14,570 nt of DNA from JBCDBY01 sp039182715 (GCA_039182715.1 JBCDBY010000094.1:1-14570); one strand, 5' to 3'; positions 1 through 8,480 are shown, counted from the stretch's first letter. Translations and numbers: made by a program. The notes: a model not told the origin generated them from the sequence alone.

Positions 1-46
1 GCCGGGGGCTCGTGCTCGCTCCGGCCCCCGGCTCCCGGCCCCCGGC
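1..46. repeat. GC-only palindromic/direct repeat upstream of cmk
   Basis: GCCGGGGGC (1-9) is the reverse complement of GCCCCCGGC at 24-32 and again at 38-46. The second half is also a near-perfect direct duplication of CTCC(C)GGCCCCCGGC (19-32 and 32-46). The stretch could fold into a hairpin with a 14-nt loop. No T-tract follows it, so it is not a standard terminator. It is probably the 3' edge of an intergenic repeat cut by the window start; no gene is visible in 1-55. Confidence 0.5.
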
Positions 47-55
47 GCTGAATCC

Positions 56-84
56 TTGCCACGAAGCCGCGGCCCCGGGACAAT
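56..84 (+). promoter_or_regulatory. Candidate sigma-70-type promoter for cmk
   Basis: TTGCCA (56-61) and GACAAT (79-84) are separated by exactly 17 bp and match TTGACA/TATAAT at 5/6 and 4/6 positions. The -10-like box ends 7 nt before the TTG codon at 92, so a transcript starting at the usual distance would begin at or next to the start codon (leaderless). This also means the in-frame TTG at 56 is better read as the -35 box than as a start. This is a consensus match by eye only. Confidence 0.4.
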
Positions 85-91
85 TCGGGGC

Positions 92-751
92 TTGGATTCC
101 TCCACCTTCGTCATCGCCGTCGACGGCCCCGCCGGGGCCGGCAAGAGCACCGTTGCGCGCGCCGCGGCGGCGCGTCTCGATGGGTTCCGGTATCTCGATA
201 CCGGGGCGATGTACCGGGCGGTCACGGCCTACCTGCTGCAGACCGCTCCGGGGGTCGATGCAGAGGAGGAGATGACCCGCGCGGCCGAGGGTCTGGCGCT
301 GGAGGGAGACCGCTACGTGGTCCATGGGACCGACGTGACGGACGCCATCCGCTCGCCCGAGACGACCGCGGACGTGAGCCGCGTGTCGGCGGTGCCGAGC
401 GTGCGCCGCGTCATCCAGGCGAAGCAGCGCGAGACGACCGGCCGGCTCATCGCCGAAGGCCGCGACATCGGTTCGGTGGTCTTCCCCGGGGCGGCGCTGA
501 AGATCTATCTGGACGCGTCGCTCGAGCAGCGCGCCCAACGTCGCCACCGCGACTATCCGGAGACGGCGGCCGGCGACTTCGCGAGCACCATCGCGAAGCG
601 CGACGACGCCGACAGCTCCCGCGCGGATTCGCCGCTCGTCTGCCCCGACGACGCGGTCCGCATCGACACGACCAAGCTGACCATCGAGGAGGTGGTCGAA
701 CACATCGTGGCGCTGGCCGAGGAACGGCTCGCCACGCTGACGAACAGTTAG
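92..751 (+). CDS. cmk: Cytidylate kinase
   Basis: Cytosolic (d)CMP kinase: transfers the ATP gamma-phosphate to CMP/dCMP in pyrimidine nucleotide synthesis. The 219-residue product shows the P-loop GPAGAGKST (residues 12-20), YLDTGAMYRA (34-43) of the CMP-binding region, EGRDIGSVVFP (122-132), and a C-terminal RDDADSSRADSPL (170-182) followed by the DAVRIDTT block typical of CMP kinases. E. coli Cmk is 227 aa, so this is full length. I chose TTG at 92 because it places the P-loop about 11 residues from the N-terminus, as in the family, and because a promoter-like pair lies just upstream. An in-frame TTG at 56 would add 12 residues with no family resemblance. The stop is 64 nt before rpsA, the usual neighbour in many Gram-negative genomes, so the two are probably co-transcribed. 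Confidence 0.95.
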   Translation: MDSSTFVIAVDGPAGAGKSTVARAAAARLDGFRYLDTGAMYRAVTAYLLQTAPGVDAEEEMTRAAEGLALEGDRYVVHGTDVTDAIRSPETTADVSRVSAVPSVRRVIQAKQRETTGRLIAEGRDIGSVVFPGAALKIYLDASLEQRAQRRHRDYPETAAGDFASTIAKRDDADSSRADSPLVCPDDAVRIDTTKLTIEEVVEHIVALAEERLATLTNS

Positions 752-797
752 GGCGACGGTTCCGGTTCGCCGGAGCAGCGCGGAACGGCCCCCGCGT

Positions 798-807
798 GGA
801 AGAGAGG
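798..807 (+). promoter_or_regulatory. Ribosome binding site of rpsA
   Basis: The purine run GGAAGAGAGG ends 8 nt before the ATG at 816. It is one of the clearest Shine-Dalgarno-like sequences in the window and fixes the rpsA start; the alternative ATG upstream is out of frame. Confidence 0.7.
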
Positions 808-815
808 CACACACC

Positions 816-2570
<1,755 letters not shown>

Positions 2571-2595
2571 CGCGCCGGTGAACGGACCGAACTAC

Positions 2596-2627
2596 AAGGG
2601 GCGGCTCGATCGAGCCGCCCCTTTTTT
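2596..2627 (+). terminator. Rho-independent terminator after rpsA
   Basis: AAGGGGCGGCTCGA (2596-2609) is followed at once by its exact reverse complement (2610-2623), and the run of six T ends at 2627. This 28-bp perfect palindrome plus T-tract lies 25 nt after the rpsA stop. It is unusual because it ends only 4 nt before the preferred ATG of the next gene and lies wholly inside an in-frame 5' extension of that gene. Confidence 0.85.
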
Positions 2628-2631
2628 CGTG

Positions 2632-3699
2632 ATGCTCCGGATCCTGACGCTGCTCCTCGTCGCGCTCGCCGCCTGCAAGTCGCGCAAGAACGACGACAAC
2701 CCGCTGGCCGGGCTGTCGACCGACCGGCGCGTCCTCAACCAGGCGCCGTCCAGTCCGGGCGAGGCGCAGGCGCTGGCGCCGCCGGAGTGGTTCGACGAGC
2801 AGCTGCGCATCATCGAGGCGGAGATCGCCGCCGGCGAACTCGAGGCGGCGCTCAACCGCTCCTTCGCGGTACGCAAGCGCCGGCCGGGCCAGCTGCACCG
2901 CGTGCAGCTCGAGCAGCTGATCCGCCGCGCCAACGCCGCGGTCCTCGGCCTCGACACGCTCGAGGCCGTCTTCCTCACCGACGGCGAGCCGCTCTCCTTC
3001 GGCCAGCCGCTGCGCGTCCGCGTGCGCATGACCAACCTCGGGCGCAAGCCGATTCGCATCCTGAAGGAGCTCGAGGGCGCGACGCCGAGCCTTTTCGAGA
3101 TCGAGCTGGTCCGGCGCGAGTGGGATACGCGCGCGCAGACGGTGACGAACAAACGCATCGTGCGCATACCGCTGGAGGAGGAGTGGGAGATCCCCGCCAG
3201 CGGTTCGGTCGAGCAGGTGATGGACCTCGGCATGTTCGGTAACGACAAGGGGCTCAACGGCTTCCGCGTCTATGCCGTGCGGGGCAAGCTGCGCCCGTCG
3301 CGCCTGGAGATCGGCACGCTGCGTCGCTGGGACTCGATCGGCATCGCGCCGGTCTACGTGCGCTCGTTCCGGCCCAACTGGGAGCATCTCGCCGACGAGC
3401 CGCTGCGCCGCGTCCAGCAGGCGGTCGAGAAGCAGGCGGCCACGCACCTCATGACGGCGTCGGCGCTGCTGGCGCCGGAGGAGAAGCAGGCCGCGGTCGA
3501 CCTCCTCATCGAGGAGCTGCGGGGCGACCGCGTGATCGACTGGGCGATCCTCTCCAGTCTGGAGTACCTCACGCGCATCGAGCTCGGACGAGACATGAAC
3601 GCCTGGAAGGCGTGGTGGCCGCGCGTGCGCGAGACCTACTTCGACGCGCTGGTCGAGCGGGAGCGACTCCCGGGACCTGCGTTCGAAGTGGGGCGGTGA
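2632..3699 (+). CDS. Predicted lipoprotein of unknown function
   Basis: A 355-residue exported lipoprotein; I do not recognise a named family. The N-terminus is a short hydrophobic signal (residues 3-14) ending in a lipobox L12-A13-A14-C15, so Cys15 should be lipidated. Next comes a helical stretch (about 53-105), a probable beta-sandwich (about 108-245, with an EAVFLTDGEPLSFGQPLRVR segment resembling immunoglobulin-like domains), and a helical C-terminal part (about 250-335). The closing MNAWKAWW pattern resembles ends of HEAT-repeat-containing proteins of Planctomycetes and relatives. The start is uncertain: ATG 2632 (or GTG 2629) fits the signal peptide but has no ribosome binding site. 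GTG 2578, 12 nt after a GGAGG, would add 18 residues translated through the terminator. It ends 14 nt before tyrS. Confidence 0.75.
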   Translation: MLRILTLLLVALAACKSRKNDDNPLAGLSTDRRVLNQAPSSPGEAQALAPPEWFDEQLRIIEAEIAAGELEAALNRSFAVRKRRPGQLHRVQLEQLIRRANAAVLGLDTLEAVFLTDGEPLSFGQPLRVRVRMTNLGRKPIRILKELEGATPSLFEIELVRREWDTRAQTVTNKRIVRIPLEEEWEIPASGSVEQVMDLGMFGNDKGLNGFRVYAVRGKLRPSRLEIGTLRRWDSIGIAPVYVRSFRPNWEHLADEPLRRVQQAVEKQAATHLMTASALLAPEEKQAAVDLLIEELRGDRVIDWAILSSLEYLTRIELGRDMNAWKAWWPRVRETYFDALVERERLPGPAFEVGR

Positions 3700-3700
3700 G

Positions 3701-3706
3701 TACAAT
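3701..3706 (+). promoter_or_regulatory. -10-like hexamer before tyrS
   Basis: TACAAT matches TATAAT at 5/6 positions and ends 7 nt before the tyrS ATG at 3714. That distance would put the transcription start at the start codon. The region 16-18 bp upstream (CTGCGT/TGCGTT) is a poor -35, so this is only a candidate. Confidence 0.35.
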
Positions 3707-3713
3707 CCGCCCG

Positions 3714-4895
3714 ATGTCGTGGCGCGATCAATTCGGGCATGTGGCCCGCACCATCGAAACGGTCTTCCCGAACGAAAAGGCGCTGGAGGAGCTCTTTGCC
3801 CTCGGCCGCCCGTTGCGGGTGAAATACGGCATCGACATCACGTCGACCTCGGTCACGATCGGCAACGGCGTGCCGCTGCGCATCCTGCGCCGCTTCCAGG
3901 AGCTGGGGCACACCGCGGTGCTGATCCTCGGCGACTTCACGACGCGCGTCGGCGATCCGTCGGGCCGCGACGCGACCCGCCCGGTGCTGGGGCGCGCCGA
4001 GATCGAGGCCAACATGGAGAGCTGGCTCGATCAGATGGGCGTGATTCTCGACCTCGACCAGACCGAGGTGCGGCGCAACAGCGAGTGGCTCGACGCGCTC
4101 ACCCCCGAGGAGATGGTCGGACTGGCGGGGCAGCTCACCGTGGCGCAGATGCTGGAGCGCGACTCGTTCCAGAAGCGCTACGGCTCGGGCACGCCGATCC
4201 ACCTGCACGAGTTCCTCTACTGCCTTTTCCAGGGCTACGACTCCGTCGCGATCGAGTCGGACATCGAGCTCGGCGGCAGCGACCAGCTCTTCAACATCAG
4301 CATGGGCCGCACGCTGCAGAAGAACGCGGGGCAGAAGCCGCAGGTCTGCATCACCAACCCGCTCCTGGAGGGCATCGACGGCTCCAAGAAGATGTCCAAG
4401 AGCCTCGGCAACGCGATCGGCGTGCAGGAGGCACCCAAGGACATGTTCGGTCTGGCGACACGCGTACCCGACGAGATGGTGCGCCGCTACTTCGAACTGG
4501 CGACGGACGTGGCCGACGACGAGATCGACCGGTTGCTGGCGACGGGCGACATCTGGGAAGCGAAGAAGCAGATGGCCGGCGCGATCGTCACGCGCTACTA
4601 CGACGCCGAAACGGCCATGCGCGAACGCGAGGCGTTCGAGAAGGTCTTCAAGCAGAAGGAGCTGCCCGACGACATCGCCGACTTCGCGGTCGCGGATTCG
4701 CCGGTCGGCATCGCCAACCTCGTCCGCGACGCCTTCGGGCTGAGCGGCGGCGAGGCGCGCCGCCTCGTCCAGCAGGGCGCGGTCAGCATCGACGGCGCCA
4801 AGGTCGCCGATCCCAAGTCGAACGTCGAGGTCGCCGGCGGCGAGGTGCTGAAGGCGGGCAAGCGGAAGTTCGCGCGACTCGTGCGGGAGGCGTGA
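3714..4895 (+). CDS. tyrS: Tyrosyl-tRNA synthetase with variant HIGH motif
   Basis: Class I aminoacyl-tRNA synthetase: activates tyrosine with ATP and charges tRNA-Tyr in the cytosol. The 393-residue product matches the shorter (TyrZ-like) bacterial type: DFTTRVGDPSGR (74-85), EFLYCLFQGYDS (166-177), GGSDQLFNISMGR (187-199), an intact KMSKS loop (226-230) and a C-terminal S4 RNA-binding domain (about 331-393). The first class I signature, normally H-x-G-H, reads T-I-G-N at residues 48-51 (3855-3866). This is the form familiar from TrpRS, though everything else is TyrRS. ATG 3714 is preferred because the upstream frame shows no homology. It starts 14 nt after the lipoprotein stop, and its stop overlaps the cupin start (TGATG). 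Whether it is the main TyrRS or a second copy cannot be seen here. Confidence 0.95.
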   Translation: MSWRDQFGHVARTIETVFPNEKALEELFALGRPLRVKYGIDITSTSVTIGNGVPLRILRRFQELGHTAVLILGDFTTRVGDPSGRDATRPVLGRAEIEANMESWLDQMGVILDLDQTEVRRNSEWLDALTPEEMVGLAGQLTVAQMLERDSFQKRYGSGTPIHLHEFLYCLFQGYDSVAIESDIELGGSDQLFNISMGRTLQKNAGQKPQVCITNPLLEGIDGSKKMSKSLGNAIGVQEAPKDMFGLATRVPDEMVRRYFELATDVADDEIDRLLATGDIWEAKKQMAGAIVTRYYDAETAMREREAFEKVFKQKELPDDIADFAVADSPVGIANLVRDAFGLSGGEARRLVQQGAVSIDGAKVADPKSNVEVAGGEVLKAGKRKFARLVREA

Positions 4896-5254
4896 TGGAC
4901 AAGGTCAACCTGGCCGAGAAGTTCGCCGCGTTCGCCGACACCTGGTCGCCCAAGATCGCGGCCGATCTCAACGGGCAGCAGGTCAAGTTGGCGAAGCTCG
5001 AAGGCGAGTTCGTCTGGCACCACCACGACGACGAGGACGAGCTGTTCCTCGTGGTGAGGGGGACGCTGCGCATGCTCTTCCGGGACCGGGAGGTCGTGCT
5101 GGAAGAGGGAGAGTTCCTCGTGGTGCCTCGCGGCGTCGAGCACAAGCCGGTGGCGGACGAACTGTGCGAGGTGCTGCTGTTCGAGCCGGCTTCGACGCTG
5201 AACACCGGGAACGTCCGCAACGATCGGACGCGGGACGATCTGGACCGTGTCTGA
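4895..5254 (+). CDS. Small single-domain cupin protein
   Basis: A 119-residue cupin_2-type protein. Both conserved cupin motifs are present: GEFVWHHHDDEDELFLVVRG (motif 1, metal ligands HxH and the downstream Glu) and GEFLVVPRGVEH (motif 2, with its His). It should therefore fold as a small metal-binding beta-barrel. Proteins of this size are often annotated as possible mannose-6-phosphate isomerase-like cupins, but the substrate is unknown. ATG 4895 overlaps the tyrS stop (TGATG) and has GGGAGG five bases upstream, so translation is coupled to tyrS. The last 8 nt overlap the next gene. There is no signal peptide, so it should be cytoplasmic. Confidence 0.88.
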   Translation: MDKVNLAEKFAAFADTWSPKIAADLNGQQVKLAKLEGEFVWHHHDDEDELFLVVRGTLRMLFRDREVVLEEGEFLVVPRGVEHKPVADELCEVLLFEPASTLNTGNVRNDRTRDDLDRV

Positions 5255-5552
5255 CGTGGGCGGGAAGGACTCTGTGGTCGCGCATGCGGGGACGCGCGGG
5301 GAGTGGTGGGCCTACGGCCCCGGGGCGTTGGGTTGGTGCGCCATCCTCGTCGGCACCTATGGGTCCGAAACGCTCGAATTGGTCGCGGCGGTGGCCCTGT
5401 TGGCATCCCTCCCGCTCGTGCTCTACGCGACGGCGCGCCACTCTCGTGCCCGTCGTCCGATTCCCCTGCTTTTGAACGTCGGGCTTCTGGCCGCCTTTGT
5501 CTGGCTTCTCCTGCAGCCGCCGACCGTCATCGTCGATCAGAGTCCCTACTAG
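5247..5552 (+). CDS. Small hypothetical membrane protein
   Basis: A 101-residue protein with three likely membrane helices (about residues 25-40, 43-62 and 72-91). A basic loop ATARHSRARR lies between the second and third. I recognise no family. The GTG start at 5247 overlaps the cupin stop by 8 nt, which suggests it ends the tyrS-cupin operon; an in-frame GTG at 5256 is an alternative. The ribosome binding site is poor for both. Codon use and GC at third positions look like those of its neighbours, supporting a real gene. The region after its stop is the convergent gap with the repeat element. Confidence 0.6.
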   Translation: MSDVGGKDSVVAHAGTRGEWWAYGPGALGWCAILVGTYGSETLELVAAVALLASLPLVLYATARHSRARRPIPLLLNVGLLAAFVWLLLQPPTVIVDQSPY

Positions 5553-5603
5553 CGAATCGAGAGCCACCGGCCGGCATGACGACTTCGAACGGTTCTAGGC
5601 CGT

Positions 5604-5758
5604 AGTTGGCCACAGAAACACAGAAACACAGAAGCGCTCGCTCACCTGCCACACGTTGTCCAACCCGTTCTTCCCGTTCGATCCCTCAAGGTAGAGAGTG
5701 GGGTGCGGGTAGACCCACAGGAGCATCATTCTGTGCTTCTGTGTTTCTGTGGCCAACT
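5604..5758. repeat. Inverted-repeat element, copy 1 (CACAGAAR arms)
   Basis: A 155-bp element fills most of the 211-bp gap between convergent genes. The left arm (5604-5634) is AGTTGGC followed by three CACAGAA(A/G) octamers. The right arm (5731-5758), read on the other strand, is AGTTGGC plus CACAGAAA, CACAGAAG and CACAGAAT. The arms can pair over roughly 30 bp and enclose about 95 bp of non-coding sequence with no credible gene. A related copy lies at 8481-8646. Such octamer-based repeats recur between genes of many environmental bacteria, where they often give rise to spurious predicted proteins. The element may work as a bidirectional terminator or be a non-autonomous mobile repeat; neither is shown. 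Confidence 0.85.
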
Positions 5759-5763
5759 GAAGC

Positions 5764-6726
5764 TCAAGCAAACAACCGAAACAACCGCTTCACCAAAGCG
5801 ATCGCGATCAGCGCCGCCGTCACCAGCGCGATCAGGCTGAACGCGGAGTTCAGCAGCGATCCCACCGTGTCCGCGTCCGTGCCGAGCACGTGCTTCGCCG
5901 CGGTCAGGTCGACCAGCTTGCGCGTCGCCACGATGCGCAGCAGGCAGAAGATGCCGACCGAGCGCGCGACGACGTCGAGCAGCATCGCGCCGCGCGTTTC
6001 GCCCTTGAAGCCGAACCAGACCTCGCGCGCCATCGCCAGCAGCATCCAGACGTTGAACAGGATGAGGTTGTTGGTGAAGCCGGAGCCGAGCAGCGGCACC
6101 TGCAGTGTGCCCTCGCCGTCCCCGTCGAGGAGATAGAGCGCGAGCAGGTTGTCCCGCAGGAAGTTGGCGACGACGAGCACGAGCGCGAGGAAGGCGGCGG
6201 TCTCGAAGTGGCGTCGCTTGTTCGTGCCGGCACGTTCCTCGGCAACGCGCAGGCGGACGAGGCGCCCGAGTCGCGAACGGAACATGAACGCGACGAGCAT
6301 CACGCCGGCGTCGAAGACGAGCACCTCCGCGGCGCGCGCAAAGAGGTTCCACGGCGTCGAGTCCGCGATGGGGCGGATCTGCAGCGGACCGAGCGTGAGC
6401 GGTTGGCCCGCCATGGTCGCGCTGATGACCAGCACGAAGTGCACGGCGAACAGGGCGCACGTGTAGAGGTAGAACGAGCGCGTGCGCTCGGGCGCGATGA
6501 TCGGGGACTGCGGCACGAACGCGTGGCCGATCGAAACGGGATCGCCCATGTCGCGCAGGACGATCTCGACCGCCTGTTCTTCGCTTTCGCCGGTCGCCGT
6601 GCGCTCCTCGACCTTCTCGTAAATGGCCGACTCGAGCTCGAGCAGCGCGTCGCGACGCCCGGTCGCATCGCCGCCCATCGCGCCGCCCGCTTCTTCCAAC
6701 CAGTCCTGTACGCCGCGGTTGGTCAT
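5764..6726 (-). CDS. HAAS/permease-prefix-domain membrane protein
   Basis: A 320-residue integral membrane protein. Residues 1-70 form a soluble helical domain (VQDWLEEAGG..., IYEKVEER, EEQAVEIVLRDMGDPVSIGHAFV) of the HAAS / permease-prefix type, which typically accompanies PadR regulators. About six membrane helices follow (86-106, 130-149, 177-200, 215-235, 250-267, 290-312), with no enzyme motif visible. The ATG at 6726 overlaps the PadR stop (ATGA), so the pair is translationally coupled; longer in-frame starts would run back inside padR. By analogy, the soluble domain may sense or transmit a membrane signal to the PadR repressor, but that is inference. It ends 6 nt from the repeat element. 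Confidence 0.82.
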   Translation of the reverse strand: MTNRGVQDWLEEAGGAMGGDATGRRDALLELESAIYEKVEERTATGESEEQAVEIVLRDMGDPVSIGHAFVPQSPIIAPERTRSFYLYTCALFAVHFVLVISATMAGQPLTLGPLQIRPIADSTPWNLFARAAEVLVFDAGVMLVAFMFRSRLGRLVRLRVAEERAGTNKRRHFETAAFLALVLVVANFLRDNLLALYLLDGDGEGTLQVPLLGSGFTNNLILFNVWMLLAMAREVWFGFKGETRGAMLLDVVARSVGIFCLLRIVATRKLVDLTAAKHVLGTDADTVGSLLNSAFSLIALVTAALIAIALVKRLFRLFA

Positions 6727-7085
6727 GCCTTCGCCTCCTCGACGCCGGCCGTCACTCCGGACGCGAGAATGGTTCCGACCGCCGTGTTGATCTGGCGCCA
6801 ACTGCTCTCGAGCAGCGGGAGCGCGGCACGGCCCTCGTCGGAGAGGGTGTAGTACTTGCGCGGGCGTGCGCCCGCGGTGTCCCATTCGGAGCGCAGCAGT
6901 CCCTGCGTCTCCAGCCGTCGGAGCAGCGGATAGAGCGTCCCCTCTTCGGTCTCGAGACCGGCTTCCGCGAGCACCTTCACCAGCTGATAGCCGTGCATCG
7001 GTTCGCGTAGGAGGGCGAGGGCCGCGATCTGGACAATGCCTCGTCGCAGCTCCGCGCCAATCTTCTCCAGAGAGGAGGTCGACAT
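6723..7085 (-). CDS. PadR family transcriptional regulator
   Basis: A 120-residue winged-helix repressor of the short PadR subfamily (PadR-s2 type). Diagnostic segments are GIVQIAALALL (first helix), MHGYQLVKVL, the recognition/wing region EEGTLYPLLRRLETQGLL (about 47-64), and RPRKYYTLSDEG (about 74-85), then a short C-terminal dimerisation helix. PadR proteins usually repress their own operon and respond to small molecules or membrane-protein partners. The ATG at 7085 is followed by a 4-nt overlap with the HAAS membrane protein gene. The operator is probably in the 83-bp divergent gap with the HEAT/TPR gene, where GTCGAC occurs twice (7078-7083 and 7105-7110), but I cannot assign a binding site. 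Confidence 0.93.
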   Translation of the reverse strand: MSTSSLEKIGAELRRGIVQIAALALLREPMHGYQLVKVLAEAGLETEEGTLYPLLRRLETQGLLRSEWDTAGARPRKYYTLSDEGRAALPLLESSWRQINTAVGTILASGVTAGVEEAKA

Positions 7086-7154
7086 GGGATTCCGCCAGAG
7101 TCCCGTCGACTGGAACCCGCCCGGGACTTTAGTTTTCGGGGGTCAACCGGGGGC

Positions 7155-7160
7155 TACACT
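7155..7160 (+). promoter_or_regulatory. -10-like hexamer before the HEAT/TPR gene
   Basis: TACACT (4/6 to TATAAT) ends 8 nt before the ATG at 7169, in the PadR divergent intergenic region (7086-7168). The upstream -35 candidates (GTTTTC, TTTTCG at 7132-7138) are weak. ACTTTA at 7126-7131 reads TAAAGT on the other strand and could serve padR with a leader of about 35 nt. Confidence 0.3.
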
Positions 7161-7168
7161 GAGAGCGT

Positions 7169-8467
7169 ATGCGGCTCTGGATCGCGCTTCTCCTGCTGAC
7201 GCTCCCTACCTGGGCCGACGGAACGCAAGTCCCGCGCTCGCAGCGGGTTCGGTCAGGTCTGGCGGCGAGCGACCGGGCCACCCGGGAGGAGGCTGCCCGC
7301 CTCGCCCGCGAGTGGGCCCGGACCGATCCCGCGGCAGTGGACGCCCTCGCCGAGGGTCTCGAGGTGCGCGCGCGGGCGGGCCTCGTGCGCGCCCTCGCGG
7401 GAACCGGTACCCGGAACGGCGCCCAGCTCGCACTGCGCCACGTGCAGGACCCCGAGGACGTCGTCTTCGGCGCCCTGGTCCGCGGCCTCATCGAGGGCGG
7501 CGAGCGTGCGATCCTGACGGAGGCGCCCGCCGATATCGTCGTGCCCTTCGAGCGCGCCCAGGTGCTGCGGCGTTTGCGCATCCGGTACGAGACCGAGAAG
7601 CGGTTCGCCGCGCTCAAGTCGGACTCGGGCCGGACGGGTCACTTCGCAGGCCAATACGCCGAAATCGCGAAGCTCGGCCCCGTCGCCGTCGAGGTCATGT
7701 GGCACATCGTCCGCAACCGCGGCTGGCCGCTTCCGGGCGAAGCGAGCGGCGAACCCTACGAGCCGATTCACGAGGGCATGCTCGACTTCGATCCGGACGA
7801 GCGTCGGCAGCTGGCGGCGTACTCGTTCGGCGAGCTTGTGAAGCAGAGCGACCGGGAGTGGATCGCGCGCATCTACCGACTCTTCACGCGCTACTTCTCG
7901 TTGGACAAGAACCAGTTCCCGATCGAGCGCGAGGAGCTCGCGCCCGCCCTCGGCTATAGCCTGCACGACCTCGGATTCGAGGAGCCGGCCATGCGCTACA
8001 TCCGCCGCCTGCGTGCCAGGGCGCGTCGCTACGACTTCGACGGCCTGCAGGCGCGCTGGGATCTCGGATACGCCTACATGCGCATCGACAAGCCCGAGGA
8101 GGGCGAGAAGTGGTACCTGCGCGTCATCGAGCTGCAGTCGAGCGACTTCGGGCGCGGGGTTGCCTGCTACAACCTCGCCTGCCACTTCGCGCTGCGCGCC
8201 GGCAAGGCGCGCAACGTCGCCGAAGCGCGCAAGTACCGTCGGATGTCGCTGCGCTGGCTGCAGGACGCGATCGAGAACCATCTCTTCATCGACTGGGTCT
8301 GGATGGAGGAGGATGGCGACCTGAACGCGATCCGGGAGGAGCCGCTCTACAAGAAGCTGCGCGACGACCTGCGCCGGCGCTTCCCCAAGCGGAAGAAGGG
8401 CCGGAAGATCGAGAAAGAGACGAAGAAGTTCCTCGAGCCGCAGCCGGAGATGGAGCCTCCGAAGTAG
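7169..8467 (+). CDS. Secreted HEAT/TPR-like repeat protein, unknown function
   Basis: A 432-residue exported protein. Residues 1-16 form a Sec signal peptide (MRLWIALLLLTLPTWA, likely cleaved after Ala16). The N-terminal half (about 25-155) is helical and HEAT-like (alternating ALVRGL/ALAGTG helices). The C-terminal half (about 260-390) contains TPR-like helices, including YNLACHFALRAG (334-345) and a closing EEDGDLNAIREEPLYKKL segment typical of the last TPR in many secreted proteins. The extreme C-terminus is strongly basic (RRRFPKRKKGRK). No catalytic motif is visible, so a protein-binding role is likely. It is divergent from padR and has a leaderless-looking start with only a weak GAGAG upstream. 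The stop lies 14 nt before the second repeat element. Confidence 0.8.
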   Translation: MRLWIALLLLTLPTWADGTQVPRSQRVRSGLAASDRATREEAARLAREWARTDPAAVDALAEGLEVRARAGLVRALAGTGTRNGAQLALRHVQDPEDVVFGALVRGLIEGGERAILTEAPADIVVPFERAQVLRRLRIRYETEKRFAALKSDSGRTGHFAGQYAEIAKLGPVAVEVMWHIVRNRGWPLPGEASGEPYEPIHEGMLDFDPDERRQLAAYSFGELVKQSDREWIARIYRLFTRYFSLDKNQFPIEREELAPALGYSLHDLGFEEPAMRYIRRLRARARRYDFDGLQARWDLGYAYMRIDKPEEGEKWYLRVIELQSSDFGRGVACYNLACHFALRAGKARNVAEARKYRRMSLRWLQDAIENHLFIDWVWMEEDGDLNAIREEPLYKKLRDDLRRRFPKRKKGRKIEKETKKFLEPQPEMEPPK

Positions 8468-8480
8468 GCGCTTCTCAGCC

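Noticed and set aside
3719..4894. Open frame upstream of and continuous with the cupin gene
   Set aside because: It runs through tyrS in another frame and yields Arg-rich sequence; the true cupin start is ATG 4895 with its own ribosome binding site.
5604..5758. CRISPR-like or coding interpretation of the CACAGAAR repeats
   Set aside because: The units are 8-bp tandem octamers with no spacers, and translated products through them are the well-known spurious Cys/Val/Ser/Phe-rich type; no cas genes are nearby.
7078..7110. Paired GTCGAC palindromes as the PadR operator
   Set aside because: The hexamer is expected by chance in GC-rich DNA, one copy overlaps the padR start codon region, and it does not resemble known PadR operators; evidence is too thin to annotate.
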